Source: Dyella sp. EPa41 (GTDB lineage Bacteria > Pseudomonadota > Gammaproteobacteria > Xanthomonadales > Rhodanobacteraceae). From it: a DNA stretch of 64,000 nucleotides. The stretch lies in assembly GCF_016586165.1 (NCBI RefSeq), contig NZ_BCPR01000016.1, positions 1 to 64,000 on the forward strand. The letters run 5' to 3'. Shown piece by piece: positions 25,746 through 34,492 of this stretch. The notes beneath the pieces are model-generated. The model was not told the origin of the DNA, ran no database searches, and saw only the letters and a list, made by a program, of their open reading frames with translations. Every line of letters starts with the position of its first letter. Position 1 is the stretch's first letter. The position numbers and the translations under genes are program-made.

Positions 25746-26073
25746 CTACCTCGAACGGAGCCGCTATACCGCCACGCGCCGACGCGAAGAGGACTTAAAG
25801 CCACTTCGCTGAGTCGTGATGAAGCCTATGGGCTGCCGCACCCTTTCCCCCTCTCCCCTCCGGGGCACGCGGGGAGCGGCCATGGATGGCCGCGGCTTTG
25901 AGGAGCGAGGAGAGGGCTCGGGTGAGGGGGGGGGCTCGCCAAAACCTCTCCTATCTCTGTAGGAGCGCACCCAGTGCGCGACCGCCACGCCGGAACATGC
26001 CGCGGTAGTCGCGCCCATCGCGGATCGAGGCAACCCTGTCAGTCCGCGGTCGCGCACTGGGTGCGCTCCTACA
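25746..26073. repeat. Right copy of the long composite repeat
   Basis: This matches 5-310 in the same orientation: the AGGACTTAAAGCCACTTCGC block, the CCCTCTCCCC palindrome and an inverted REP pair (25958-25983 and 26048-26073). It differs chiefly by a 44-bp palindrome inserted in the middle of the GC palindrome. Together with the left copy it brackets the fliK-flgB flagellar block. Confidence 0.85.
25866..25909. repeat. 44-bp mini-palindrome, copy 2 (filled site)
   Basis: It lies between CTCCGGGG and GAGAGGG. In the left copy of the composite repeat the same flanks are directly joined, so this is an insertion into a known empty site. The stem is GCGGCC-ATGGAT-GGCCGC. Confidence 0.85.
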
Positions 26074-26097
26074 GAATGGGACGGCGGCCTTCAGCTC

Positions 26098-27241
26098 CTC
26101 GACGCGATGTGCCGCGCAGCGGCACGAGCCTTCAATGACCCCCTGTGGGGCGGTGAGGGGTGGACGATCAGGCCCCGCAGGGGTGCCCGACACGGACGTC
26201 GGGCACTTTTCGTCCGGGCAGGAGCCCGGTCGAAAAGCCCGGCCGCCCCTCACGGACTGGCTGGGCGTAGCCCGGCCAGCGCCACGCGGGGTGCCTTTCT
26301 CTTTGGTTACTTTCTCTTGGGCAAGCAAGAGAAAGTGACCCGGCCTCCGGCAGGAGGGCGGAAGCCCGCCGCAGGCGAGCCCGGTCGCGAGAAACCAACA
26401 AGTGCAATGCCAAAATCGTCGTCCATCGAAACGATGAACATGCAGACAGGCGCGAAAGCGCGGTCGCGCACTGGGTGTGCTCCTACAAGGGGACACCATG
26501 CGGAGAAAGTGACCCAGGGCAGCGGCTCGAAAGCACGCCGCGGGTGAGCCGGGTCACGAGAAACCAACAAGTACAACGCCAAAAATCTTCGCCCATCGAC
26601 ACGATGAACATGCGGACCGTCGCGAAAGGCTGTCGCGCACTGGGTGCGCTCCTACAGAGAGAGGGAGGTTGTCGCTCGCGATGTGCCGCTCCGCGGCACG
26701 AGCCTTCCCCCATCCCCTGTGGGGCGGTGAGGGGTGGACGAATAGGCCCCGCAGGGGTGCCCGACAGGGATGTCGGGCACTTTTCGTCCGGGCAGGAGCC
26801 CGGTCGAAAAGCCCGGCCGCCCCTCACGCACTGGCTGGGCATCGCCCAGGCAGCGCCACGCGGGGTGCCGTTCTCTTTGGTTACTTTCTCTTGGGCAAGC
26901 AAGAGAAAGTGACCCGGCCTCCGGCAGGAGGACGGAAGCCCGCCGCAGGCGAGCCAAGCCGCGATAAGGAAGAATGCAACCGAAACATCGACAATCTTTG
27001 TCTATCGAAAGACGAACATGCAGACCGGCGCGAAAGGCGGTCGCGCACTGGGTGCGCTCCTACAAGGGAGTCTACGCGACGAGAAAGTGACCCGGGCCGC
27101 GGCAACGGCTCGGAAGCACACCGCAGGCGAGCCCGGTCACGATAAACCAACAAGTACAACGCCAAAAATCTTCGCCCATCGACACGATGAACATGCAGAC
27201 CGGCGCGAAAGGCGGTCGCGCACTGGGTGCGCTCCTACAGA
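26098..27241. repeat. Tandemly duplicated composite repeat unit (about 570 bp x 2)
   Basis: Two head-to-tail units (about 26098-26667 and 26668-27241) each have the order A-B-C-B. Module A (about 280 bp) contains nested palindromes (GGTGCCCGACA/TGTCGGGCAC-like stems, CTTTCTCTTGGGCAAGCAAG). Module B contains CATCGACACGATGAACATGC and ends in a REP arm of one orientation. Module C is a short linker. REP arms end at 26487, 26656, 27064 and 27239. Arg/Pro-rich frames here follow the repeat and are not called as genes. The tract fills the space between flgB and cheV. Confidence 0.8.
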
Positions 27242-27284
27242 AAGCCGGCTGGATACACGCGCCAAACCACACCCGGCGCGAGCC

Positions 27285-28214
27285 CTAAAACTTCTCGAAA
27301 TTCTCCGGCAGCAACTCCAACACCGTCTGCGCCAGCAGATCCGGCTGGAACTTCGCCACGAAGCGATCCGCGTTCACCTCGCGCACCATCGCCTCGTTGA
27401 AAATGCCGCTGATCGAACTGTGCAGCACCACCTTCAGCGGCCGCAGCTCCGGCGTCTCGCGAATCGCGCGCGTGAGCGCATAGCCGTCGATGCGCGGCAT
27501 TTCGATGTCGGACACCACCAGCGTGACGCCCTCGCCTTCCGGTGCATTGGCCAGTTCCTTGAGTCGCTCCAGTGCCTCGCGGCCGTCCTGGGCAACCACG
27601 CACTCCACGTCCATCTGGCGGAACAGGCCCACCAGCTGGTTGCGCGCGACCAGCGAGTCGTCCACCACCATCACGCGCCGCGGCTGCAGGTCGTGGAAAC
27701 GGGCGATGCGCTGCATGGGTTCCGACAGCGTGGTGGTCGTCGCGTTGAGGCTGGCGAGCACCTGCTCGACGTCGACCACCGCCACGAGGGCGCCATCGAC
27801 GCGCGTGACGGCGTTGACACGGCTGCCGAAACCCAGCGCGGGCGCGGGGGCTTCAAGGTTGTCGCCGTCGCACTGCACCAGGCGCTGCGGATCGGCCACC
27901 AGGAAGCCCTGCACCGTCCGGCTGAACTCCGTCACCATCAGGTGTGCCGCCGCTTCGTCGCGCAGCGGGGCGTAACCCAGCGCCACGGCGAGGTCGATCA
28001 CGGGAATGGTCATGCCGCGGTAATCGCAGCTGCCGGCGATGAGCGGATTGGCGCCGGGCATGCGCTCCATTGGCGGGCGACGCATCACTTCGCGCACCTT
28101 GAAGACGTTGATGCCGTAGAGCTGCTCATCGCCCATGCGAAACAACAGCATGGCCACGCGGTTGTGGCCCGCCAGCCGGGTCTGCTGCTCCACCTTGTCC
28201 ATCCATGCGCTCAT
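27285..28214 (-). CDS. cheV: Chemotaxis coupling/response protein CheV
   Basis: CheV couples chemoreceptors to CheA and carries its own phospho-acceptor domain for adaptation. The 309-residue product has a CheW-like domain (about 17-165, with [12 protein letters not shown] and [16 protein letters not shown]). A receiver domain follows (about 180-305), with the acidic pair in VMVVDDS and the likely phospho-Asp in [13 protein letters not shown]. The start ATG was chosen for [10 protein letters not shown]. It is divergent from the chemoreceptor gene, with a sigma-28 site 44 bases upstream. In xanthomonads cheV sits beside flgB; here 2.2 kb of repeats intervene. Confidence 0.96.
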   Translation of the reverse strand: MSAWMDKVEQQTRLAGHNRVAMLLFRMGDEQLYGINVFKVREVMRRPPMERMPGANPLIAGSCDYRGMTIPVIDLAVALGYAPLRDEAAAHLMVTEFSRTVQGFLVADPQRLVQCDGDNLEAPAPALGFGSRVNAVTRVDGALVAVVDVEQVLASLNATTTTLSEPMQRIARFHDLQPRRVMVVDDSLVARNQLVGLFRQMDVECVVAQDGREALERLKELANAPEGEGVTLVVSDIEMPRIDGYALTRAIRETPELRPLKVVLHSSISGIFNEAMVREVNADRFVAKFQPDLLAQTVLELLPENFEKF

Positions 28215-28257
28215 GCGCACTCCTCGCAGGCGGCCGGATGCCGCGATCACTTCCGAC

Positions 28258-28284
28258 GTATCGGCACGCGGGGCACGCGCTTGA
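28258..28284 (-). promoter_or_regulatory. Sigma-28 promoter of cheV
   Basis: The minus strand reads TCAAGCGC, 11 bases, then GCCGATAC. The -10 matches GCCGATA exactly and the -35 begins TCAAG as at fliC. It ends 44 bases before the cheV ATG. Confidence 0.72.
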
Positions 28285-28301
28285 GGGGCGCGGGCAAACG
28301 G

Positions 28302-28317
28302 TGGCACGTCGCTTGCT
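28302..28317 (+). promoter_or_regulatory. Sigma-54 promoter of the chemoreceptor-flgA operon
   Basis: TGGCACGTCGCTTGCT matches TGGCAC-N5-TTGCW fully, 65 bases before the chemoreceptor ATG. It lies back to back with the cheV sigma-28 site in the 167-bp divergent gap. Confidence 0.9.
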
Positions 28318-28381
28318 TCTCAAGTTCCGACGTCTCGCGCCGATGCCAGAGACGAACCTTTTAGGAAGGAACGATCCACCC

Positions 28382-29689
28382 ATGAGTCTTATCTGGAGCC
28401 AGCATCTCGCCGAGCTTGCGCGCGCCGCCGCGGCGGGCGACCAGGCACGGGTGGCGCAGCTGTCAGCCCGCCATCCCCGCGCCGCGCAGGCCTTGGCGCC
28501 GTTGCTGACAGCCGTTTCCACCACCCCGCCGCCCGCCGCCGTGGCGCTGCAGACGCTGGAACAGCAGGGGCTGGTGCTCAGCTCCGCGCAACAGCTGTCC
28601 CGCGAACAGGCGGCCATGCACCAGTCCGCCCAGGACAGCCGCGAGGACGTCGGTCGTTTGACGGACGGCAGCGCCGGAATCTCGACATCGCTACAGCAGA
28701 TCGCCACCGGCCTGGATTACGCGCGCCAGACCGGCCAGGCCAGCGAGCGCAGCGTCAGCGAACTCGATGGCCAGTTGCGCCTTCTGCGCACGGCCCTTTC
28801 CGCCATGAGCCGCAACCAGAGCAAGCTGGCCGAGGAAGTGGCGCAGATCCGCAAGCTCACCGGCGTGGTGCAGGAAATCGCGCACCAGACCAATCTGGTC
28901 GCGCTCAATGCCGCCATCGAAGCCGCGCGCGCCGGCGAAGCTGGCCGCGGCTTCGCCGTGGTCGCCGACGAGGTGAAGCAACTCGCCGAAAAGACCAGCC
29001 AGGCCACCGCCGAGATCGAACAGGTCACCGGTTCCATCGGCGAGTTCTCATTGCAGCTGGACGGTGACGTGCAGCAGGGCATGCAGCGCCTCGAGCGCGC
29101 GCAGTCCGGCGCCAGCCAGACCGGAACGTCGCTGCAGGACAGCGGCGAAGCCCTGCGCCAGGTCGCCGACCGCATCGCCACCATGCACAAGAACCAGGAT
29201 GCACAGCACGCCCGTGCGGTCGCTGCGCAGGCCGCGCTTGGCGCGTGGCACCGCCGCGCCGCCGAGGCCAGCCGCCAGGCCGAGGCGCTCAGCCGTGGCG
29301 CCCTGCTCGCCCATCGCCTTGCGCTCGACTGGCTGGAAAGCGAGAGCGGCGAAGATCCGGCCAGCCTCAGCCTTACCGTGCGCGAGGCCGCGCAGAGCCT
29401 GCGCCAGGCGATGGATCTCGCCCTGCAGGAACCGGCCGCGCTGGACCGTCGCTGGTTCGACACGCAACCGCTCAGCCGCACCCTGCGACGCCTGACCCAC
29501 GGCCGCGATGCCCATCCGGCCGCATCCGCGCTCACCGCCGCCGGCATGCGCCTGCGCGAGCAGGGCAACACCTTCGCGACCCTGCTCTGCGACGGTCACA
29601 TCGATCAGGCCAGCCAGCTCGTGCCGCAGTTGGAGAGCGAACGCGAAACGCTGCTGGCCCAACTCAACGCGCTGCTGGCCGACCTATGA
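28382..29689 (+). CDS. Soluble methyl-accepting chemotaxis protein
   Basis: This 435-residue chemoreceptor has no signal peptide or membrane helix, so it should be cytoplasmic. The signalling hairpin is clear at about 155-215 ([20 protein letters not shown], then [20 protein letters not shown]). A coiled region precedes it. The last 150 residues form a helical domain containing [10 protein letters not shown] and ending [16 protein letters not shown]. That tail has the general layout of CZB zinc-binding domains, but I do not find the Cys ligand or full His set, so it is at best degenerate. The gene shares an ATGA overlap with flgA and has a sigma-54 promoter, so the receptor is co-expressed with basal body genes. 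Confidence 0.9.
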   Translation: MSLIWSQHLAELARAAAAGDQARVAQLSARHPRAAQALAPLLTAVSTTPPPAAVALQTLEQQGLVLSSAQQLSREQAAMHQSAQDSREDVGRLTDGSAGISTSLQQIATGLDYARQTGQASERSVSELDGQLRLLRTALSAMSRNQSKLAEEVAQIRKLTGVVQEIAHQTNLVALNAAIEAARAGEAGRGFAVVADEVKQLAEKTSQATAEIEQVTGSIGEFSLQLDGDVQQGMQRLERAQSGASQTGTSLQDSGEALRQVADRIATMHKNQDAQHARAVAAQAALGAWHRRAAEASRQAEALSRGALLAHRLALDWLESESGEDPASLSLTVREAAQSLRQAMDLALQEPAALDRRWFDTQPLSRTLRRLTHGRDAHPAASALTAAGMRLREQGNTFATLLCDGHIDQASQLVPQLESERETLLAQLNALLADL

Positions 29690-30375
29690 CGCGTCGCCTG
29701 CTGGCCGGCCTGCTGCTGTGCGTGTTCGCGCTGCCCGCTTTCGCCGCGGAACCGGCGCAGGCTGCGCGCGCCACCGCCGAGCAGTGGCTGCGCGGCCAGT
29801 ACGCCACGCCGGGCGCCCGCGTGGTGGCCCAGGCGGGCACGCTCGATCAGCGGCTGCAGCTCGCACCCTGCCCGGCCGCGCTGGACGCAAGCCTGCAGGA
29901 AGGCACGCGGCTGATGCCGCGCATGAACGTCACGGTGCGTTGCCCCGGCGCCGAAGGCTGGACCCTGCGCGTCCCGGTGCAGCTGCAGGTATTTCGCCAG
30001 GTGCTGGTGATCGCACGCCCGCTTCAGCGTGGCGACGGCGTCAGGCCCGATGATGTGCGCAGCGAAGAGCGCGACGTCACGCGCCTGGGCTACGGCTATG
30101 TCAGCGACATGGGTGAAGTGGAGGGCCGCACGCTCTCCCGCGCCATGGCCGCCGGCAGCGTGCTGACCCCGGCCGCGCTGGGCGGTCGCACGGCGGTGAA
30201 GGCCGGCGACCAGGTGCAGCTGGTATCGCGCCTGGACGGTATCGAAGTGCGGGCGAGCGGCGTGGCGCTGGGCAGCGGCGACAGCGGCTCCCGCCTGCGC
30301 GTGCGCAACGGCAGTTCGGGCAAGGTGATCGATGCGATGGTCACGGCGCCGGGCGAGGTGCTCGCCCTGCCATGA
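29686..30375 (+). CDS. flgA: Flagellar P-ring assembly chaperone FlgA
   Basis: FlgA is the periplasmic chaperone that helps FlgI form the P-ring. The 229-residue product has a Sec signal peptide ([16 protein letters not shown], cleavage near residue 20) and a C-terminal SAF domain (about 100-225, with [18 protein letters not shown] and [17 protein letters not shown]). The start overlaps the chemoreceptor stop as ATGA, so translation is probably coupled. Its client FlgI, encoded on the other strand, has the repeat-expanded N-terminus noted above. Confidence 0.95.
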   Translation: MTRRLLAGLLLCVFALPAFAAEPAQAARATAEQWLRGQYATPGARVVAQAGTLDQRLQLAPCPAALDASLQEGTRLMPRMNVTVRCPGAEGWTLRVPVQLQVFRQVLVIARPLQRGDGVRPDDVRSEERDVTRLGYGYVSDMGEVEGRTLSRAMAAGSVLTPAALGGRTAVKAGDQVQLVSRLDGIEVRASGVALGSGDSGSRLRVRNGSSGKVIDAMVTAPGEVLALP

Positions 30376-30405
30376 GCGCCTGTTCCAGGCTCTAAGGAAT
30401 CACCC

Positions 30406-30432
30406 TAAAGTTTGGCGCCGCCCTGCCGATCC
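30406..30432 (+). promoter_or_regulatory. Sigma-28 promoter of flgMN
   Basis: TAAAGTTT, exactly 11 bases, then GCCGATCC: a near-perfect FliA promoter, 37 bases before flgM. It gives the known feedback in which sigma-28 drives its own antagonist. Confidence 0.9.
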
Positions 30433-30468
30433 TGACGGTAACAGGGCCAAAACCAGAGAACGGACCCC

Positions 30469-30783
30469 ATGAACACCACCATCTCCAACAATGGCTTGCC
30501 CAAGCTTCCCCAGGCCCCCAGCGGCCAGGGCAGCTCGACGCAGAACGCCAGCGGCACGGCCGGCAGCGAGGCCGCCGGCGGCACCGCCGGCGCCGACGAT
30601 CGCGTCCAGCTGACCGATTCGGCCAAGGCCATGCAGGAAGCCGCCCGCACCCACAGTGGCGCCGAAATCGACACCAGGAAGGTGGAACAGCTGCGCCAGT
30701 CCCTGGCCAACGGCACCTACAAGGCCGATCCGGGCCGCATCGCCGATCGCATGCTGTCGCTGGAAAGCCAGCTCAAGTCATGA
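30469..30783 (+). CDS. flgM: Anti-sigma-28 factor FlgM
   Basis: FlgM holds sigma-28 inactive until the hook is finished, then leaves through the flagellar export channel. The 104-residue product has a disordered Gly/Ala/Ser-rich N-terminal half and the conserved C-terminal sigma-binding helices (about 65-102, EIDTRKVEQLRQSLANGTY and ADRMLSLESQL). Length is typical. It overlaps flgN as ATGA and has its own sigma-28 promoter. Confidence 0.95.
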   Translation: MNTTISNNGLPKLPQAPSGQGSSTQNASGTAGSEAAGGTAGADDRVQLTDSAKAMQEAARTHSGAEIDTRKVEQLRQSLANGTYKADPGRIADRMLSLESQLKS

Positions 30784-31226
30784 ACACCTCTCTGCAAGCC
30801 GAACTGGACCATGCCCTGACGGCCGCGGTCGAGGAGATGCGGCTCGCAGTGGAGCAATTGGCCGACGCGCTCCACGACGAGCGCGCCGCACTTGAAACCG
30901 CCGATGTCGACGGGCTAAACCGCGCAGGCGCCGCGAAACACTCGCTGATGCTCAAGCTGGAGCAGCTCGACGGCGAGCGCGTGCAGCTGAGCCAGGGCGC
31001 CCCCGAGGCTGCCCGCGAGCTGGCCCCGAAGTGGCAGCAGATCCTGCAATCGCTGCGTGCCTGCCAGATGCTCAACCAGCGCAATGGGCAGCTGGTCGGC
31101 GTTCGCCTGCAGCAGGTGCGCAAGGCGCTGGCCGTGCTGACCGGCAACGACGCGGAAGCAAGCGTGTACGGCCGCGCAGGCGAACTGCGCACGAGCCTGC
31201 GCTCGCAGACCCTGGCCGAGGCATAA
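30780..31226 (+). CDS. flgN: Flagellar export chaperone FlgN
   Basis: FlgN is the chaperone for the junction proteins FlgK and FlgL, which lie in the flg operon. The 148-residue product is helical (LADALHDERAALETADVDGL, about 22-41; CQMLNQRNGQLVGVRLQQVR near 98). The C-terminal part corresponds to the FlgK/FlgL-binding helix. The ATGA overlap with flgM and its place in a sigma-28 operon support the call. Confidence 0.92.
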   Translation: MNTSLQAELDHALTAAVEEMRLAVEQLADALHDERAALETADVDGLNRAGAAKHSLMLKLEQLDGERVQLSQGAPEAARELAPKWQQILQSLRACQMLNQRNGQLVGVRLQQVRKALAVLTGNDAEASVYGRAGELRTSLRSQTLAEA

Positions 31227-31231
31227 CCATC

Positions 31232-31318
31232 ATGGCGCGCATCCCCGTCTCCTCGATGCGCACCTGTCAGCCGGCGACCGCCGGCCTCCCCCACTGCCAC
31301 CACATCGACCGACCATGA
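31232..31318 (+). CDS. Possible 28-residue leader ORF
   Basis: A short ATG frame fills the gap between flgN and the EAL/HDOD gene and its TGA overlaps the next ATG. A GAGG lies 11 bases before it. The peptide is Cys/His/Pro-rich near the end and matches nothing I recognise. It may serve only to couple translation, or it may be chance. Confidence 0.2.
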   Translation: MARIPVSSMRTCQPATAGLPHCHHIDRP

Positions 31319-32571
31319 GCGAAGCCGCGGCCATCCCCTCCGCCCACGAAGGCGCCAATGCAAGCGAACAACCGCTGCCGGTCATCCGCTTGCCGATGCT
31401 GGACACCAAGCGCGAACTGTTCGCCTACGAGATCGTGTTCCAGAACGAGGCCGAGGACGAAGCCGCGCTGATGCGCCGCGCACTCGCGACCATCACCGAC
31501 GGCGCGCTCGCCCGCCTCGTGCGTGGCAACCGCACCTTCCTGCGCCTCACCCGCGAGCTGCTGATGGAAGACACCGACGTGCTGCAGCACCAGCCGCGCT
31601 TCGGCGTGCTGCTGCAACCGGAGGCTGCCACCGACGCCGCCCTGCTCGATCGTCTTTCGCGCATGGCCCAGCGCGGCTGCCCGCTGATGCTGGATGCCGG
31701 CGAGACCCCGCTCGAATACAACGTCGCGGTGGAGCCGCTGCTCAAGATCGTGCAGTACGTGCGCCTGGATGCCAGCAAGCTGGACCCGGCCACGCTGCGT
31801 ACGCGCAGCGAGTACCTGCACGCGCGCGGCATCCACGTGATCGCCGGCCATGTCGACGACCACGATACCTATCACCGTTGCGAAGCGCTGCCGGTACAGG
31901 CGATCCAGGGCCAGTTCCTGCTCAAGCCCGAACCCGTCGCGGTTCCGGTGCTCACCGCCAACCGCCTCAGCCTGCTGCGCTTGATGAAGGCGCTGGAAGA
32001 AGGCAATCCGGGCCCGGTCGAGATCGGCCAGATCGTGCGCGACGACGCCATCCTGAGCTACAAGCTGCTGGGCTGCGTGAACTCCGCGTACTTCGCCCTG
32101 CCGCGGCAGCTCAAGTCGGTGCAGCAGGCCGCGATCTTCTTCGGCGCCAACCGCCTGCGCAACTGGATCTACACCATGGCGCTCGGCGGCGTGGGCGACC
32201 GCCCGCCCGAACTGCTGCGCGCCGCGCTTATCCGCGCGCACATGTGCGAAAAGCTGGCCCAGCACATGCCGGGCGAACAGCGCGAAATGGCCTTCACCGC
32301 CGGCCTGTTCTCGCTGCTCGACACCCTGATGGAAGCCCCGATGGATTTCGTGCTGTGGCACCTGCCCCTCGCACGCGACATCAGCAGCGCCCTTCTGGAA
32401 AACAAGGGCCCGTTCGCGCCCTTGCTCGAACAGATCCGCGCCTGGGAAGCCGGCGACCTCCGCGGCGGCGAAGCCCAACCGCAAGTCATCCGCCGCATGG
32501 CCGCCATCTACCTCGAAGCCACGCAATGGGCCGACCACGTCTTCGCCTTCGCGGACCAGCGGCCGAATTGA
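31315..32571 (+). CDS. EAL-like/HDOD signalling protein (YuxH type)
   Basis: The 418-residue product joins an EAL-like fold (about 22-195) to an HDOD domain (about 205-400, with VEIGQIVRDDAILSYKLLGC, FFGANRLRNWIYTM). The EAL part lacks the catalytic Glu-Ala-Leu signature (AYEIVFQ is at its place) and metal ligands, so it is unlikely to cleave c-di-GMP. YuxH-type proteins are regulatory, and in xanthomonads some affect motility. It follows flgN after 88 bases and may be read from the sigma-28 promoter of flgM. Function beyond signalling is not shown by the sequence. Confidence 0.88.
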   Translation: MSEAAAIPSAHEGANASEQPLPVIRLPMLDTKRELFAYEIVFQNEAEDEAALMRRALATITDGALARLVRGNRTFLRLTRELLMEDTDVLQHQPRFGVLLQPEAATDAALLDRLSRMAQRGCPLMLDAGETPLEYNVAVEPLLKIVQYVRLDASKLDPATLRTRSEYLHARGIHVIAGHVDDHDTYHRCEALPVQAIQGQFLLKPEPVAVPVLTANRLSLLRLMKALEEGNPGPVEIGQIVRDDAILSYKLLGCVNSAYFALPRQLKSVQQAAIFFGANRLRNWIYTMALGGVGDRPPELLRAALIRAHMCEKLAQHMPGEQREMAFTAGLFSLLDTLMEAPMDFVLWHLPLARDISSALLENKGPFAPLLEQIRAWEAGDLRGGEAQPQVIRRMAAIYLEATQWADHVFAFADQRPN

Positions 32572-32750
32572 GCGGTGCCGCCCCCGTTCCGAACGGATGA
32601 GGGCTGAGGCCCAAGGGTGGGCTCGCCGGGGCAGCGCGCGCCTCTTCCCGGGGCGGGGCGCCATGCGCCCCTCGTCCCGGCGGCCTCCCCCACAGGGATG
32701 ACCCTCGGGTCGCCTGAAGGGGAGGGAAAACGCGGCGCCCTCAACAGGCC
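32572..32750. other. GC-rich convergent gap with small palindromes
   Basis: The gap lies between two converging genes. It holds GC palindromes (GGGGCGCCATGCGCCCC-like around 32652-32673) but no T-run terminator. I see no gene. Confidence 0.4.
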
Positions 32751-33209
32751 CTAGACCCCGACCATCGAATACAACTTGTCCGGCAGGTGCCCGCGAATTT
32801 CAGCGGCATTCCGCTGCACAAGGTTCTTGTCCACCTCCAGCGTGATGCACTCGCGCGTCGAGGTATCCAATCGTTCGCGCAACGCCCCCAGGAAGGCCGG
32901 CGCGGCGATGAGCACCAGCGCATCGAACTTCCGCTCGCAACGTGCCTTGTGCAAGAAGCGGCTCAACTGGACGGCGAAGTTGGTCGCCTCCTGCTCGGTC
33001 GCCGCGGTGTCGGGATCTTCGGCGTGCCGGCCCGCGCCATGGCTGTCGAAGGAACGACCGGGACGATCGGAGACCAGGTCATGCTCCTGCAGGCGGCCTT
33101 CGGGATGGATGAAGGCATTGAGTTCTTCGAGAGGCCCCATGGGCTGGCTGGCCTGGAACAGGCGCGCCGCAGCGCGATTGGCAACCATGATCCATACGAT
33201 CTTGTTCAT
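32751..33209 (-). CDS. Host-attachment family protein
   Basis: The 152-residue product matches the family named for a protein needed for host-cell attachment in plant-associated bacteria. The start MNKIVWIMVANRAAARLFQA, a central Asp/His/Arg-rich loop (SDRPGRSFDSHGAGRHAEDP, about 47-66) and a C-terminal alpha/beta part (FDALVLIAAPAFLGALRERL) are characteristic. There is no signal peptide, so it is cytoplasmic despite the name. The molecular role is unknown; the fold resembles release-factor-like domains. The start was chosen at MNKIVW rather than the longer frame. Confidence 0.8.
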   Translation of the reverse strand: MNKIVWIMVANRAAARLFQASQPMGPLEELNAFIHPEGRLQEHDLVSDRPGRSFDSHGAGRHAEDPDTAATEQEATNFAVQLSRFLHKARCERKFDALVLIAAPAFLGALRERLDTSTRECITLEVDKNLVQRNAAEIRGHLPDKLYSMVGV

Positions 33210-33385
33210 CACGCGCTCCCAGGATGATGTCACCAGGAATGCCGTGGGACACCATGCAGCCTTCACAGGCAGATGCGCCGCCACTTCACGGAGGTTCCGC
33301 GCGTAGCCGTCAAGCCAGCGTGAGCAGGGACCGGGATTTCACGCAAAGCAACCATGAATGCCTCCTCGCAGGAGGAGAGCCCCTG

Positions 33386-34054
33386 TCAGGCCGCCGAAGC
33401 CTTGCGCAAGGGCATTCTCTCGAGCACTTCGAACGGCGCGCCGGCCGCCCGCTCCGCGCAAATGGAAAGCGCATCGACGCGTGCGACGGGTATCGCGGCC
33501 GCACGCAGGGCGAGCCAGCGCTGCAGGGCATGCTCTTCCTCGACGGTGGCAGGCGCGGACAAGGTCATGTGGAAACGATAGCGTTCAAACACGTAGGGAT
33601 ATCCGTAGCGCTGTAGATAGTGGGTTTCGATGGCGTCGAGCCCGCGTACGCGACGCTGGAATTCGGGTTCGACCAAGGGCGCCCGCAGTCCCTCGATCGC
33701 TTCGGTGCATGCGGCCGCCATGGCGCTGATGGCGGCCCGGTCGCTTACCGGGCGCAGGGCCAGAAAGCCGCCCAGACGGCTCAATCGGAGCGGGACCGTG
33801 GTTGGCGCATACGATTGGGCCACGACGTTGACCACGCGACGCAGCTCGTCATAGCCCGCATCCGGCGACAGCGTGAACGGCGAACGCACCGTCGCATGCC
33901 AGCCATAGCGCCGCACGTCGGCGAGCAACTCGTTCCATCGCTGCAACGGGATGCCGGGGATGCCGTTGGGCGCGGCTTCGCCACCTAGCCAGTCGCGCCC
34001 CAGCGCACCCAGGGCGCTGGCGGGAGCCGGGCAGAAATAGATGGCGTAGCGCAT
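33386..34054 (-). CDS. DUF1045 / 2H-phosphoesterase-like protein
   Basis: The 222-residue product has the two His-x-Thr motifs of 2H phosphoesterases: YGWHATVRSPF (about 53-63) and YRFHMTLSA (about 158-166). This family includes proteins annotated with phosphonate metabolism (DUF1045). No phn gene is nearby, so that role is not supported here; processing of a small phosphodiester or RNA end is an alternative. The start at MRYAIYFCPAP fits the family better than the longer frame. Confidence 0.8.
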   Translation of the reverse strand: MRYAIYFCPAPASALGALGRDWLGGEAAPNGIPGIPLQRWNELLADVRRYGWHATVRSPFTLSPDAGYDELRRVVNVVAQSYAPTTVPLRLSRLGGFLALRPVSDRAAISAMAAACTEAIEGLRAPLVEPEFQRRVRGLDAIETHYLQRYGYPYVFERYRFHMTLSAPATVEEEHALQRWLALRAAAIPVARVDALSICAERAAGAPFEVLERMPLRKASAA

Positions 34055-34492
34055 CAGCCAGCCGTCCCCGGCACGAACGGCGCTTCCGGCCACACGGCAG
34101 GCTCTCGATCGACCCGATACTGCAGCACCCCAACCATGCTCCCCTTTCCCCTTGTGCGGACCCGATCCCGCTGTTTCGGCCCACCGTGTCGACGGCGGCT
34201 CGCCGCGACGCGGGAGCCGCCTAGCTAACTAGACGAATGTGACAACACGTCGAAACGTGCCATCGCCCTGCGCCATCGTCCTTGATGTAACCCCATGGCA
34301 CGCGGGTGCCGTGAGCCGCCATCCGTGGCGTGGCAAGGGCCGGGCTTCGCTGCGTGACGAAAGCTCGGCGGCGTTCCACAGTTCAACATGGATGCGCCGC
34401 CGGAGTAGCGATGCAGTGGGCAGATTGGGCGCCCATCCACCCTGCCCGACGGCACGGCGGCCAGGCGAGGGACAGTGCCTCCGTGCGCCCGC
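34055..34492. other. 438-bp gap upstream of the DUF1045 gene
   Basis: I find no coding sequence, RNA gene or repeat here. It should contain the DUF1045 promoter and the end of the phasin transcript. Its base composition resembles the surroundings. Confidence 0.4.

Noticed and set aside
26098-27241. Several Arg/Pro-rich frames in the 26-27 kb region
   Set aside because: They repeat in step with the DNA repeats and on both strands, and share no known domain, so they are better explained as repeat translation.
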